From assembly GCF_017654505.1 (NCBI RefSeq), contig NC_054538.1, positions 58,527,684 to 58,591,683 on the forward strand: DNA of 64,000 bases. The letters run 5' to 3'. The notes under the pieces are model-generated. The model made no database searches, was not told where the DNA came from, and worked only from the letters and a program-made list of their open reading frames with translations. Each line of letters begins with the position of its first letter. Within the stretch, counting starts at the first letter, position 1. The translations under genes and the position numbers were made by a program. Below, piece by piece: positions 11,396 to 23,293 of the stretch. The stretch is from Polyodon spathula. Taxonomy: Eukaryota > Chordata > Actinopteri > Acipenseriformes > Polyodontidae.

Positions 11396-14390
11396 TATTT
11401 CAGGAAAAACAATCATTAAAATACAGCAATATAAACTGCTGCATCAGATTATCTTTGCTGTTGGTCAAATTATGTTTCTGCAGAACCATTGCCATGAGTT
11501 TGAACTATAGAACAGGAAATAATTAGGTACCATGTAACAGGAAGCAACTTTATGCCTATAAAGCTGTGTCTGAAATGTATGCGTATCCCAATAAAAACAC
11601 GCAAAGAATATACATATTTTCAACAAGAGTGGGTAGTGATAATGTAGAAAGTGCTAAAAAGTGGTATGAAAATTGATTTTAAAACGCACTGTAGTGATCT
11701 AAACAGTTACAGATCTAAATATTAACATTCTTTAAACTCCCCAGGGATGCTTTGGCTTGCTTATTAATTTTGTTACACTCAATAAAAATGCAGTGAAATG
11801 AAGCAAGTCAAAATTTTTGTTTATACATTTTAAGACTGGAGTATTAAGATCTGCCACTGTCATTAAAACAGACCCCGTGATGTGAACAGATCTGTGTAAA
11901 CAAACGACAAGCAAAAACAGAACAAAACACTCGCCGTTACCAGGATCAGTCCAGGATCTAGAGAAAGAATGACAAGGTGCAGGAACATACTGTGATCAGT
12001 CATCTTTCTAAAAGTTATGGAATATGGTCTAAACTACTTTTACGTGTACATGTAAGTTTGGGAGCCAACAAACAGAGAACATTAGTAACCAAAATAAGCA
12101 CACTATAAGAGCTCCTCAATCATGTGGGAATTAGAACTGACATCATGAATTGTTTTAGTGCTACTCTGGGAACTTCAATAATACTCAAAATAATACAACA
12201 ACAATTTAATCAGAATTTCAATAGTTTTTATTCACGACATAACCCATTGAAATGTTTGGGTTTTCTATGAAAAGTATTGCCTATTAATAACTTGGCCACT
12301 GCCTTCCCAATACGTAGTTGGTATCTGTTATAAGTTACATACCTAATCAAAATGCACAGCACAGCACCTCTCCTTTAACAAAGATCATGTTTAAACCTAA
12401 CTATATAATAACTGTTATAGAGTGAACATGAACCCCTTAGCATAAAAGTTGGTTGGGATCATTTTGACAGGCAGTAGATTAAGTATGGTACCGTATTGGA
12501 TATGGTACCGCTGATCCTATCTCATAGGCATCATCAGAAACTAACAAATGGAGGTCCCGCCTGATACAAAGCAATAAAAAGCAATCAGTTTAAGCTGTTC
12601 ACATCTAGCAGGGATTAGATGAGTATTCCAGTCTTTGAAGCATCAATAACATGCCATGTTTTTGAACTGGTCAATTCATTCACTTTTGACAGAAGGGTTA
12701 ATCTGGCTGGTTATAGAACCATCGTTTATTTACTGAAAGTTATCCCAATAGCACTCTGGCACAAGGGGTGAGTAACTGTGGCAAAAGGACAGCCAACTTG
12801 CTTAACTTGAAACCCTTTTATAATTGTAAAACCATGTCAAAACTCCTTGATGGGCAGAATGTGACAAAAATAACAAATCCGACTGCCAGCCAATAAACAA
12901 AATTTACAAGAACCACACCAAAAGGATAACAAAACACAGGACTGATTAGAAATGCCCACATATTAATTTGTTTTCTGCTGTAACAAAAGTTAGCACTGAA
13001 GAAATCGAAGATGGCAAATGTGGCCTCAGCGAGGCAAGGCCTCAGATCAGCATGTCAGAACGATTATTTTTCTGCTGCTTTTGATGGGGATTCCTTTTAA
13101 GTCATGAAATTAAAAACAGGTGTGGCAGAGAACACACATTCATACTCGCAGTTCTGATACACACGTTTCCAATTCTGAAACATGAAAGAAATTCATGTTT
13201 AAATAAGGGGCGACTCAATGAAAATCTGATTCTGTGATCTGTGTGCCACATGCAAATACAGCAGAGGTCCTGACAAAACTATTTAATTAGATTTTTTTTT
13301 CTTCTTCTTCTTCTAAGGGGATCCATCACTCCAGATGGTTTAAACAGTAACAAGCTCCTGGAAAATGAACTGGTGCACTGAAAGGTTAAAACCAGACACA
13401 GTCGTAAAACCGAATGTTATAAATCACTTTGAAAGCAAGTGCCTCTGGAAGAAAGGTTTGGGGACAGATTGTAATCTGCTAATCGGTGGGGGCTGGGGGG
13501 TGAGTGGTGAGGAAGGGGAAAATCAGGGGATATCGATCACACTTCTCAGCCATAAATAAAAAACAAATTATGTAATCAAGATTAAAGGCAATTTTCTTTC
13601 ACCTGCATGGTATACAAAAACAGTGGTTGTTTTGTAAGGCGTCTGGTTGTAGCAATCACTCCAGGACACAATATCACAGTAAAATTCCAGGCATCACCTT
13701 TTTACAAGATTGTGGAAAGCATAGAAGCAATACCGTTTCTGTGATTTTGAGCACAGCCACCCCTTTTTAGTACTCAAATGTGGCACAGGTGGAGGTGTGA
13801 TGTATTATTAAATGTACAATTAGTCACTTAACGATCCCACAATGTATTGGATCTGCATGTTTAAATGGAGAATACTACAGTTGTATAATACTCTGGCATA
13901 TGAAACTTGTTTCAATAGTATGAATTCACAACCAAAAGGCATTAATGATATTCAATACAAATTCTTTTTCATTTTGATCCACTGTTCTTTTGAAAAAGTA
14001 AGGTATTAAAGTACATATGTCTCTTGTAGATGTCACTTTTGTTCTATATGAATGATGCACACATTGTGTTAAACATGATTTTGAAAGGTATTTTTTCATA
14101 TAATTCATAAACAATAAAACTGGCGAATATTGCTTGTACTCTTCCATGCTGTACAGTACTGCCTGTTGAAGGACCGCAACCGACACAGGCAAAAAAAAGC
14201 ATTTCAGAACATTTCGTTTCTTTTAAGACAAGGATTCTTCCTGAGCACATTTTTAAAAAAAAAGAAAAACAAACAAAAAAAATTAACATTGTAAATGTTT
14301 GCCATTTATTTTCTTTAAACTGGAGCCCAACAGCTAAAAGCGTACGTATTATGTTGTTTTGCATGTGAAGTGAATTCATTTTTCCCCCTC
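10365..14390. other. TASP1 intron, no gene seen
   Basis: Homopolymers lie at about 10580-10600 and 11371-11396. Words such as 'aggactgtccctttt' at 10575 resemble those near 4510 and 17985, suggesting scattered hAT debris. The missing TASP1 segment GEHLVRT to NKFI should lie between 2300 and 15527, but I could not find it on the minus strand. Confidence 0.4.
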
Positions 14391-14399
14391 ACCCCATCA

Positions 14400-14835
14400 A
14401 TTCTCCACAGCTCAGGAGAACTGATGGTTCAGTGGGTGCCCTGTGATCCCAAGACTGAGCCAGCATCCTCTTTTGCACCTAGGAACTCAAGAGCGGATGT
14501 CAGAAAGCTACTGACCTCTGGAGGACAAAGGTCAGCCCTGACAAGAGAAAACGCCCTACCAGAGTCGCTGGCGTCCTTTCCAGACTCAAAGGTTCACAGT
14601 TTTGCCAGTCGGGACGTAGCAACTCCCCGTGAGACCGGTCGTCCCAAAGGTTTGACCAGCGCACTAAACCTCTTGGGAGTGCCTGGTACGGTCGATAAAA
14701 CGCTCAACCAATTTGGGAATCCCCAGTGAAGAACACACTGCGACTGAAGCCTTAGGGGTCCTGGACTGGAGAACCTACACTGTGGATGTGACATACCGCA
14801 CACCATGGGCAGCTGTGGTACTTCGACACGAAACT
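14400..14835. other. GC-rich complex block of unknown origin
   Basis: About 430 bp of clearly higher GC content and complexity than its surroundings, with an uninterrupted plus frame of about 119 codons and a partly open minus frame. It is preceded by 'tctccacag', which resembles a splice acceptor. The peptide is not one I recognise, and a CpG-containing transposon or SINE-like repeat is equally possible. It is followed by a C-rich tract at about 14848-14873. Confidence 0.35.
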
Positions 14836-15526
14836 TGAAAGGTCACCCTACCCCCACCCCCACCCCCCCCCCCCATAATAAACATGTTTGATGGTTTTAA
14901 GCAGACATAGCTGCTTTCTTTCCTTTGACAAGTTTCATTATATGAACATGTTCAGTAGGGATTAGACAGTCAGTCTTGAGTTACTATTTGTAGCAACCCA
15001 GACAGAGCAGTGAATCTTGCTTTGTCTAAAAGACCAGTGGGTGAAAGTTTTCTGTGCTTTGGGGGAACACTTTGTTATAACAATCTGCCATTGTGAATGT
15101 TTTGTTATGAAGATGTACAGGCATTTTTAAATCAATAAATCAGTCAATCAAACATTTACATTTTGCTTCAGAATGTTGTTCTTGTTTGTAAATCAATAAG
15201 AAAAAAAAAGATGTCACCCTAGTATTCCAGCAGATATTCCTTCTGAGTCAATGTCCACCAATATAAACCAATCATATTTTCCCTTTATAATGCCATGTCC
15301 CTCAGCAAGCCATGCAAATGTACTCAAAATGCAATCTCTCTCACTTTACCACCAGCAAAATGTCGAAAAATGTTTGACATGTTATCTTCCATTATATCGT
15401 AAAAACACCAGCAACAACAATGTTTTTTTTTTTTTTTACTGGAAGTTTGTTTCAGTACTTAATGGTCAAAATATACAAAGATGTAATATTCTTAAGAACT
15501 ACTAATTTAGAAGATGCAACAAATAC

Positions 15527-15605
15527 CTGAAGTACTCACAGCTGTGGAATAAGGATTTAGGTTCCCTGCATTTTCAGCCCAGCAACCACATCCATAATGA
15601 GTTGC
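15527..15605 (-). CDS. TASP1: TASP1 exon, beta-subunit segment with YGCGCWAEN
   Basis: On the minus strand, a CTTTTAAG acceptor precedes 79 bp encoding ATHYGCGCWAENAG, then NLNPYSTAVSTS and one extra base. This closely follows taspase-1 (family: YGCGCWAENTGAHNPYSTAVSTSG is the human counterpart in two parts). The donor is GTATTT at 15526. Entry phase 0 matches the exit of the 18082-18201 exon, so these two join in frame. Confidence 0.88.
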
Positions 15606-15663
15606 CTTAAAAGACAAACCAGGTAGGAGAAATGGTCACATTTTATAATTTAACTATCAACGT

Positions 15664-15666
15664 ATT

Positions 15667-15731
<65 letters not shown>
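15664..15731. repeat. (AT)n microsatellite
   Basis: About 34 AT dinucleotides, followed by further AT-only sequence to about 15765. Confidence 0.95.
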
Positions 15732-15735
<4 letters not shown>

Positions 15736-16290
15736 TTATAATATATTATCATAATATATATATTAACTCATTAACAAATAATTTTCAATATGAATTTATT
15801 AATAAAACCATGTTGACGTTTTTTTTTTTTAGTCTATCAGGTTGCAAGGCAAGGAATCTCCTGTTTAAAAAACTACATGTGGTGAGGGTTACAAACATAA
15901 TTTTCCTCTCCGAGCAAGAAAATACCAAGGACATTGTTAATGAAATACATCTACATACCCCAGCTAATGAGTAGGCACATTGTGGGTGCTATTGAAATCG
16001 ATTATGGACAATTTTGTATGTCCTGGCTACTTGTGGTGACCAGATTTTCAAAGCTCAAAGTCGGGACACATTTTTAAATAATTGCTAAGGACTAATTAAA
16101 CCATTTAAATGTGGTCTATTTAATGGTTATTTAAATAGCCATCCTCTCACTCGTAATGTTATCTTATTCATTTTTTTTTTTTTTTTAAGCAGCTTGCTAA
16201 TTTCAGCAAACTCATGGGTGTATAATTTGTGGTTAACTCGTTTAAATAGCCATATTGTGTTATATATGTATTCCTACTTTTACATTGAGT

Positions 16291-16360
16291 TTATTATTAT
16301 TATCATTATTATTATTATTATTATTATTAGTAGTAGTTTTTTTTTGGGGGGGGGGGGGGG
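16291..16360. repeat. (TTA)n array plus poly-T and poly-G
   Basis: TTA units run from about 16291 to 16329, then 'gtagtagt', a short T run and about 14 G. The T run borders the 3' end of the RPL8 pseudogene and is best read as its poly-A tail. Confidence 0.85.
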
Positions 16361-16840
16361 TTTACATAGTTTTATTTTGAGAAAGTACTGTACTACTGTC
16401 CTTGACGGACTTTGTTCCACGCAGTCTATCTGTACGACGTGCACCAATGAGACCGGCTTTACAACCAGCTGGTGTGTCCCTCCTGATGGTTGAGGGTTTA
16501 CCAATGAAGGGCTGTTCAACAGGATTCATAGCCACACCACGGACCAGCAGTTTCTTGGCCTTGTATTTGTGATAGGCTCGACCCGCCTTCAGGACTGGTT
16601 TGTCAATACGACCACCACCAGCAGCAACACCAATGACGGCTCTGTTAGCAGAGATTACTTTGTTGGACACGGAAGACAGCTTCACGCGGGATTTCTTAGT
16701 TTCAGGGCTGTGGGAGATGATAGCGTAGTTCCCAGAGGCACGGGCCAGTTTCCCACGGTCACCAGACTTCTCTTCCAGGAAGCAAATAATGGTACCTTCA
16801 GGCATGGTGCCAACTGGGAGAACACTGCAGTAGTAGTAGT
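16334..16840 (-). pseudogene. RPL8: RPL8 (uL2) processed pseudogene, 5'-truncated
   Basis: RPL8 is the large-ribosomal-subunit protein uL2. The minus strand reads without introns from '[11 protein letters not shown]' (about 16825) through '[11 protein letters not shown]' and '[20 protein letters not shown]' to '[11 protein letters not shown]'. That is roughly the C-terminal half of the protein. Two in-frame deletions remove part of the KRNCWPRVRG region and of the segment after 'MNPVEQPF', which holds the conserved His-rich loop. The terminal residues are replaced. An AATAAA signal near 16370 and an A run near 16334-16343 (minus strand) mark a retrotransposed mRNA. The long open frame implies a fairly young copy, but the missing N-terminus and loop rule out function. 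Confidence 0.88.
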
Positions 16841-16860
16841 GTGACTAATAATAATAATAA

Positions 16861-17439
16861 CACTGTGTAACACATTTTTTACTTTTTTTTGGTTGCTGGG
16901 TAGTAAGTGTTATTTCCTAATTGCTTATGCCTCAAAAGTATAGAAAATGGCTATTATTCCCCACAAACTTTGCTTTTGTGACCAGGACAGTGATATTTCA
17001 AAATATCACTATTTCCAATGGGAAAACGGGCAAATGTGTGTCTTTTCGTTCACATAAAGTCAGAAAAAAACAACATATGAATCCAAATTAACATGTATTT
17101 ATACTAAAGTAATACAAAAATGACTACAAAAGATTTAGAAGTGAGTAGTTTTTCGAGATTTACGATTATACTGTAAATACAATACTGTAAATACATTGTA
17201 TTACTTTAGTATAAATACATGTTAATTTGGATTCATATGTTGTTTTTTCTGACTTTATGTGAACAAAAAGACACACATTTGCCCGTTTTCCCATTGGAAA
17301 TAGTGATATTTTGAAATATCACTGTCCTGGTCACAAAAGCAAAGTTTGTGGGGAATAATAGCCATTTTCTATACTTTTGAGGCATAAGCAATTAGGAAAT
17401 AACACTTACTACCCAGGAACAAAAATTGTGTTACATAGT

Positions 17440-17440
<1 letters not shown>
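16861..17440. mobile_element. Long near-perfect palindrome with CACTA-like ends (fold-back element)
   Basis: The left arm (16861-17117) and right arm (17196-17440) are reverse complements over about 245 bp with only a handful of differences. The 78-bp loop contains a short duplication ('ctgtaaata' twice). The termini read CACTGTGTAACAC and, inverted, CACTATGTAACAC. Both sides are bounded by TAA, compatible with the 2-3 bp duplication of CACTA/EnSpm-type transposons. There is no coding frame. Superfamily assignment is inference from the ends alone. Confidence 0.8.
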
Positions 17441-17489
<49 letters not shown>

Positions 17490-17505
17490 TAATAATAATA
17501 CAATT
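17441..17505. repeat. (TAA)n microsatellite
   Basis: Abuts the right end of the palindrome. A shorter TAA run (about 16846-16860) abuts its left end, so the element probably inserted into a pre-existing TAA array. Confidence 0.92.
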
Positions 17506-17807
17506 TAAAATACATACACATTTGGTATTTTTCTTTTTTTACTCACTGCATCAGGATATCTCTTTTTATTGATGCTGTGATGTGGTTTAACGTGGTGGAT
17601 TCGAATGCTTGCAACCTCTCGCTGCTTCTGCCTAGGTTAAATCCCGCCAGAACTGAAATAATATACAAAATTACTGTTATACTGAACACACAAATGTAGA
17701 CTCAGATTGAATATAAACTAAATAAAAACACATGGCACACTGAGGAATAAGCACGTACGCCTGTGTTAATCACTTCATAAAAATAATGTTCTTGATTTCC
17801 CTAGTAC

Positions 17808-17965
17808 CTTGTTTTGCTTTTTTTTTTTTTTTTTTTTTTCCACTGTAGGTGCTATAAACTAAAAGCAGTTGTTTACGTAATTTTGGCAAAAGGTATTTAA
17901 GAGTATGTCGTGGTACATGAAGTGATTGAAAACCGGGACTTTTTAAAGATTTTGAGCAAAATTTT
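17808..17965 (+). repeat. Dispersed repeat, copy 2
   Basis: Inverted match to 4553-4706. It contains a T run of about 22 (17819-17840), where the other copy has an A-rich stretch. It continues right into 'accgggactgtcccagc' and 'atctggtcaaca' (to about 18022). A short related piece, 'gtggtgaccagattttc', lies in inverted position at about 16032, so these may be the two ends of one old hAT-like element. Confidence 0.6.
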
Positions 17966-18081
17966 GACTTTTGATGGAGAACCGGGACTGTCCCAGCTAA
18001 ACCGAGTCATCTGGTCAACATACGTTGACCCCATATTCAGCCAACTTTACATAGAAAAGAAAACATATAAGGAGGGTTTAC

Positions 18082-18201
18082 CTGACCAACCCTTCCTGGA
18101 TGCTTCATTGCTAAGCCCCCACTGGAAACGACAGTTGCCACATTCCCTTTGTGATCAATGACTATTGCCCCAACAGTGTCCAAAGAACTGGAGTCATTTT
18201 T
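18082..18201 (-). CDS. TASP1: TASP1 exon with the Asp-Thr self-cleavage site
   Basis: In taspase-1 the proenzyme cuts itself between Asp and Thr, and the freed Thr becomes the catalytic nucleophile of the beta subunit. On the minus strand, after a TGTAG acceptor, 120 bp encode KNDSSSLDTVGAIVIDH. They continue with KGNVATVVSSGGLAMK and HPGRVGQ, then a GTAAAC donor. The cleavage pair is in SLD-TVG at codons 8-9 and is intact. Exit phase 0 matches the 15527-15605 exon. Entry at phase 0 does not match the likely phase-1 exit of the 26242-26322 exon. One A fewer in the five-A run after the acceptor would restore the frame. Confidence 0.92.
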
Positions 18202-20966
18202 CTACATTAATTGAGAAATCAGTATAATGTTTTATCAATAAACAGAAAATCTACAAGTTGTTATTTATTCTGTAAATGACATGTGTATACTTTTTTGTCA
18301 ATCAGATTTCACATTGTAATACATTTCTGGATAATCCACAAGCATTTAAGCATGTTTCAGTAAACTAGACAATTGACAAACATCACTACTTTCTGAAAGA
18401 TGGTTTAAATAAAATGAATGCCAATGAAGCACTCAAAAAGTGACATATAAATACAGTACTTCAATATGTGATGCACGATATTGTAGTTTTGGAAGCCTAA
18501 AAAGGCAATGTTAACATAATTATTAAGAAAAGATCTTTGAAATATGTTTTGTGCTGCTCTTATCAACTTGTAGCTTTCAACTGTAATGGAAATAACAAAT
18601 TGCTTTCATGTTTTGCCAATGCACATGCACCATATGGTTAGCAAAATAACAAAATGAATCACATAAGCTTTTTAAATCTTGTTTTTCACAATTATACCAA
18701 AGAGCAGGAACTCATCTGGAATCATGGTTTATCATCGTTACAAGGGTGAACAGGATCTATTCGAAGTTTAATCTTTACTACGCTTTGTAGACTTGGAAGG
18801 TGTAGTTTTTAAACATAAACAGGGTTGTCATCAATTCATTTTTATACATTACTGCTTTAATTTCAGTGCCTGTGTGAAAGCAATCATCACATAAACTGTA
18901 GTTAGACGGACACCTTCAGGTCCTAACCACATCAGCAGTGTGATCTCCTGTGACTATCTGCAACTCTGTCACATGCCTTCTCCATTGTTTGATGTTTCCC
19001 TAACTACAACATAAAAATGCACATAGGTGGGGGGAGGCATGTTGTGAGCAAGCACTTAACACATGAGGTTGGTGACAGACCTAAGAAGGGGAAGACAGCT
19101 GACAGGAAGGGAATGTGGAAATGAAGTGGCAAAAAATGGACTGACTTCCTATTTTATCTCTGACACGAACATAAGGCAGATGATTAAACTGGCTCTGCTC
19201 ATCCCAAATGGGATTGTAAATCTGTCCAGGCAGTCTGCATACCTTCTTTATAGGCTGGGTACTACTGACCAGAGATTGTTACATGAAATGTGTTAGGGTG
19301 GGTTTCATCCCCAGCCTAACCCAAAACTAATTGATTGATTTTTATTTTGATAAATAGAAAAAAAAGGTTTTGTATACTGACAGATTCCCCAGTTTTGTTT
19401 TCATTTAGACAGTGGTTTATTCCAGCCTGGAGATTTCCACAGAAATCCTGAGTATTTTATAAAGATTTTTTTTAGGATGTGCATTTTCTACAGTTGAGAT
19501 AATTAGTTTTGAAAGACAGTGTCCTGAAAGGCAGCATTTTATTTTTGTTTTCTTACATTTAATTGAATTGTTCTTCATCCAAACTGGCATGTCTACTTTG
19601 CTGGTAATTGGTCACTCAGTTTGATACTTACTGTACATCTGTAACTGTAAACAAGATGTCTATTGGTATTTTAAATTCTGTAAGGCGGCACAGTGATTTT
19701 GAATATGTGACAAGGCTCCAACTATCCATATCCATCCAATATACGGACAGCTGGAACCTTGCTTGACCAATCACATTGCTTGTTTCACATTCCATTGACA
19801 GACCTGGATTATAAATATAAACACACACTTCAATGGAAAAATTCCCTGCACTCTGACTGGCTGAGCTAGAGGGCTAAAATCCCTAGTATATGCCCTTAGA
19901 ATGTTTGTAACCACATCATAAAACTAAATCAAACAAGATCACATCTTAAGTTTTATTTGTAACAAAATGCCATGTAAATTTCCTCCTTTTTAATAAGCAA
20001 TGTAAGTAATCCTATTTTAGTTTTTTTAACTGTTCGGATGATTCTCCTACCTGCTATAGCCATAATTTCCTTTGGATGTGTACTTCTTTCAAGCATTTCA
20101 GCTGAATTTGTTCTGTGGTACTTGATAATTGTTCTGATTGTGGATTTTAGTGTTCCATATTTCTTCGATTATTTCCTATTTCTATAGCTATTTCCTTTGT
20201 TGTAGTCTACTACAGCTGCATTTCTCAAAACATGAATCCAACTCCTTTGTCTTGACCATAACCTGCTGTGTTGCCAAAATGTTCTTCTTTAACAGCTGTT
20301 GGAAATAATTACCTCATTTTCTGACTAGTGTCTTTACAACAGAGCTTAGTCACTGTGTAATGGTTTTCAATCGATTCATATATATATTTGAAATAGTTCT
20401 CCAACTTTTTTTTTTACTTTTAATGTATTGATGTAATTGAAATTGCTCAAGTGCTTGTTTTTTTTTTTTTACAAAGATGGTTTGTTAAATTATCCAAAAT
20501 TGTGTGTTTTTGCCATATTAATTAGTGGCTAAAGTTCACTAAATGCCTGTCTTTAATGATCCGATATTAAGTATAGGGTGCCAATACTTTTGTCTTCTGA
20601 CATTTCATTATACATTTATCCAGTGACTTCATGGGGCAGTCTGGATCATCAGGGCTCATACATTTAATGATCATATTTTGATATGTTGTAAATAAAACAT
20701 TACACTTTTGAATGAGTCCTTTGCGTTTTATTTCAACAGGTGATAACAGTGATAGTGTTTTTAGAGGCATATATTGTACAACCAAGACAGCAATTGCTAA
20801 TTTAACAAAACAATGCAGCACGTTTATTTTTTTATTCAATCTGTTTTGTTATTTTAATATAATCTTTTATCTTTAACTGTTGAAACACAAAGTTAGTTCA
20901 GCGTGCACAGTAAATCCAAGATGGACTTCCTGTTACATAATGAGTGGATTTTTTCACATTAAAAGG

Positions 20967-21006
<40 letters not shown>

Positions 21007-21300
21007 TTGGTTTCAGCTAGCTTTAGTTAAAACTTATATTTAAATCTAAAAAAAACATTTGACCACCCTGTTATAGTAGGTTTATCTGTTTGTCCGACAG
21101 TACCTCTCTGTAGTACCATATTCCTTTGAATTTAAAACAGCCCAACCCCCCCCCCCCCTTTCAATTTGAGGAAAAAATAAAACATCAAGTAATGATGCTT
21201 TTACCCATTTATATAAAGGAATGCTAATTTATTTCGCTATTAAATGCTACAAACTGATCTTTTGGGCATTTTTGGTATAGCATATTTTATTTTGGTAAAT
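18202..21300. other. TASP1 intron, no gene seen
   Basis: AT-rich. A long A run lies at about 20970-21004 and a C run at about 21147-21160. A plus frame at 19063-19296 has no recognised family. Confidence 0.4.
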
Positions 21301-21327
21301 GAACATGTCTGTAACAATGAATCTCTC

Positions 21328-21519
21328 CTAGTGATCATCCTCTGAGTTGGAGGAGTCCTCTTTATTACTTGACATCTCCCAGACAATGTCATCTTCTGTT
21401 CCATCGAGCTGGTTAGATATGTAACACTTTCTGAAAGAGTGCACCACAGTCTGTTTTACGGAATCACATGCTTTAATAATCCGCTCACTCAAAGGGGCAG
21501 AGGTGCACGGCGTATTCAT
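21328..21519 (-). pseudogene. pogo/Tigger-type transposase C-terminal fragment
   Basis: The minus frame encodes 'PLSERIIKACDSVKQTV' and then 'VHSFRKCYISNQLDGTEDD', ending in an acidic tail. The 'W/ACDSV..SF..C.ISN.LDGTEDD' ending is typical of pogo/Tigger DDE transposases of the Tc1/mariner superfamily. Decayed coding sequence may continue to about 21700, with stops. The DDE core and terminal repeats are not recognisable, so this is a fragment. A domesticated exon is unlikely without splice sites. Confidence 0.7.
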
Positions 21520-21719
21520 CCAATTGTTTATCGTCGTTCACAAGTCATTTCTGGTAAAGAAAATGGCTGGCTGTATGTCATGGATGATTCGAGATCGGGC
21601 AGCAACGTTTTTGCTCTTTTGCATATATCAGGGATTATAGCTCAGCCTATCAGAGTGCAACGAGTCTTTCCATTGAAATATAAATTGGTCTATATATATA
21701 TATATAATTAATTTTAAAA

Positions 21720-23160
21720 AAACAGCCACCTTTATTTAAATATACACAAACATATTCAGAATTTGTGGATACAAGTAAAAACAAGACATTTGTAAATACA
21801 AATAGTTTTATACCTCCAAGTAACATTCAAAAACAGTTTTTACTGGACCAAACCTAATTTAAAAAAATAAATAAAAAAAACACTGACTTAATATATTTTT
21901 TATTAGATTCAGTACATTACAGAATTCCTTCTTCATGTACAGTTTTTAATCCATAATTCTCTTAATAATATCAAACTAATGTGAAACAAAAGATAATTCT
22001 GTTTTTGCCTTTCCAGTCTGAATAAAAGAGACAACTGAACTTTACCCACTTGAGTGATTTAGTTTTAAAGCTTTTTAGTTGGTGTTCTCAAATTACCTCT
22101 TCATAATTTACTGAAAGGTCCACACACAACTACATTTAAAATGTAAGGCCCTGCACTACGTTACTCACATAGACACTTTCAACCGCTCCAGTTGGGTTCT
22201 CTCCATCTACACAGTTAAATAAATTGAAAATGGAAATAAAATTCTCTCAGTGTTTCTGAGAACAGCACTGTCTTTGATGATTAAATTCACCTCTCGCCCA
22301 AAAGAAAGTAAATGTGATTAAGTATGATACGCTTGAGAATTTACATAATAATTTCAAGATGGTGAATGAAAGGGGGAGGTAAATAAAAGGATTGATACCC
22401 ACAATATACTTCAAAGAATGCATAACATAATTTTCCTTCTTTGTGTAGCCCACATAGAAGGCAGCAGATTACATTTTTTCCCCCCTGTTCGCCTGGAAAA
22501 CCTGTGTCCGCCTCTTAATGGAGGTCCAATTAGAAAGAACCCATTTATAGTGGCCTGGGCACAGGGCTTCAGTAACCACTGCAATCCTTCCTCTAAATTT
22601 AAATGAAAACACTGACTCATATATCAAAAATCTGTGCATGATGAGAGCAATCACATTATCTCTAATCTGGTTACTTTCATATGCAATGTTGAACACAGAT
22701 CAATGCTATGGAATTCCATACAGTACAAATTAATGGCATGCTATAAAAAAAAGTGCCATAGCATGACAGACGTGGGGGTTTTAGTAGTTTTCATACAACC
22801 TAATTGAAATTGTAAGGGGTGGAACGGACAGTTTCCCCAAAGTGAGGTAAAAACCACAGAGCAAAATTATTATTTTGCATCTCTAGATTTACTAAAACAT
22901 ACAAATGTTTTAAAGAGAAGTCTTTGCATTTTTAGTGCTATTTAGCATTTATGTTTTTAAATGATAGCTTGGCGTTTTAGAAAAGCAGAGACACAACAGG
23001 GTCTATCTAACCGGTGCTTGATCAAAATACCACCTTCGACAAAACAAAAATCTCAGTGTTTGTGAGTTCCTTTATTGCATTTTTTGTCTCTAAATGTAAT
23101 TCAAATAACGTTTCGTCCTAGCTGATATTCAAACTGGGGTGGCATTTAAACTCAGCACAG
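21720..23160. other. TASP1 intron, no gene seen
   Basis: No supported gene. The region around 22440-22610 is less AT-rich, with short frames open on both strands that I cannot assign. Confidence 0.35.
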
Positions 23161-23196
23161 TTTAATGTTTTTTTTTTTTTTTTTTTTTTTCTGTAG

Positions 23197-23293
23197 CCTG
23201 TTATTAAATACTGTTATGACAAGTGGGAAGGTTTCAGTGGAAACGATCCAACTCAGAATATAACAAATGTTCCTGAATTTAAACTTCAGCTGG
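23197..23293 (+). CDS. Candidate unidentified exon on the plus strand
   Basis: A long T tract (23167-23190) and CTGTAG acceptor precede 97 bp. The stretch is followed by an ideal GTAAGT donor at 23294. One frame is fully open with 32 codons, reading PVIKYCYDKWEGFSGNDP and then TQNITNVPEFKLQL. The other two frames contain stops. It lies antisense within a TASP1 intron. I do not recognise the protein. It could be an exon of a nested or overlapping gene, a duplicated stray exon, or a chance combination of signals. Confidence 0.4.

Noticed and set aside
16362..16805. RPL8 as a functional gene
   Set aside because: The N-terminal half is missing, conserved residues are deleted, there are no introns and a poly-A remnant follows. 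It is a processed pseudogene.
16030..18022. A single 2-kb hAT element bounded by 'ggtgaccagat' and 'atctggtcaaca'
   Set aside because: The ends look related, but no convincing 8-bp duplication is visible, and the interior contains unrelated insertions. It was noted under the dispersed repeat only.
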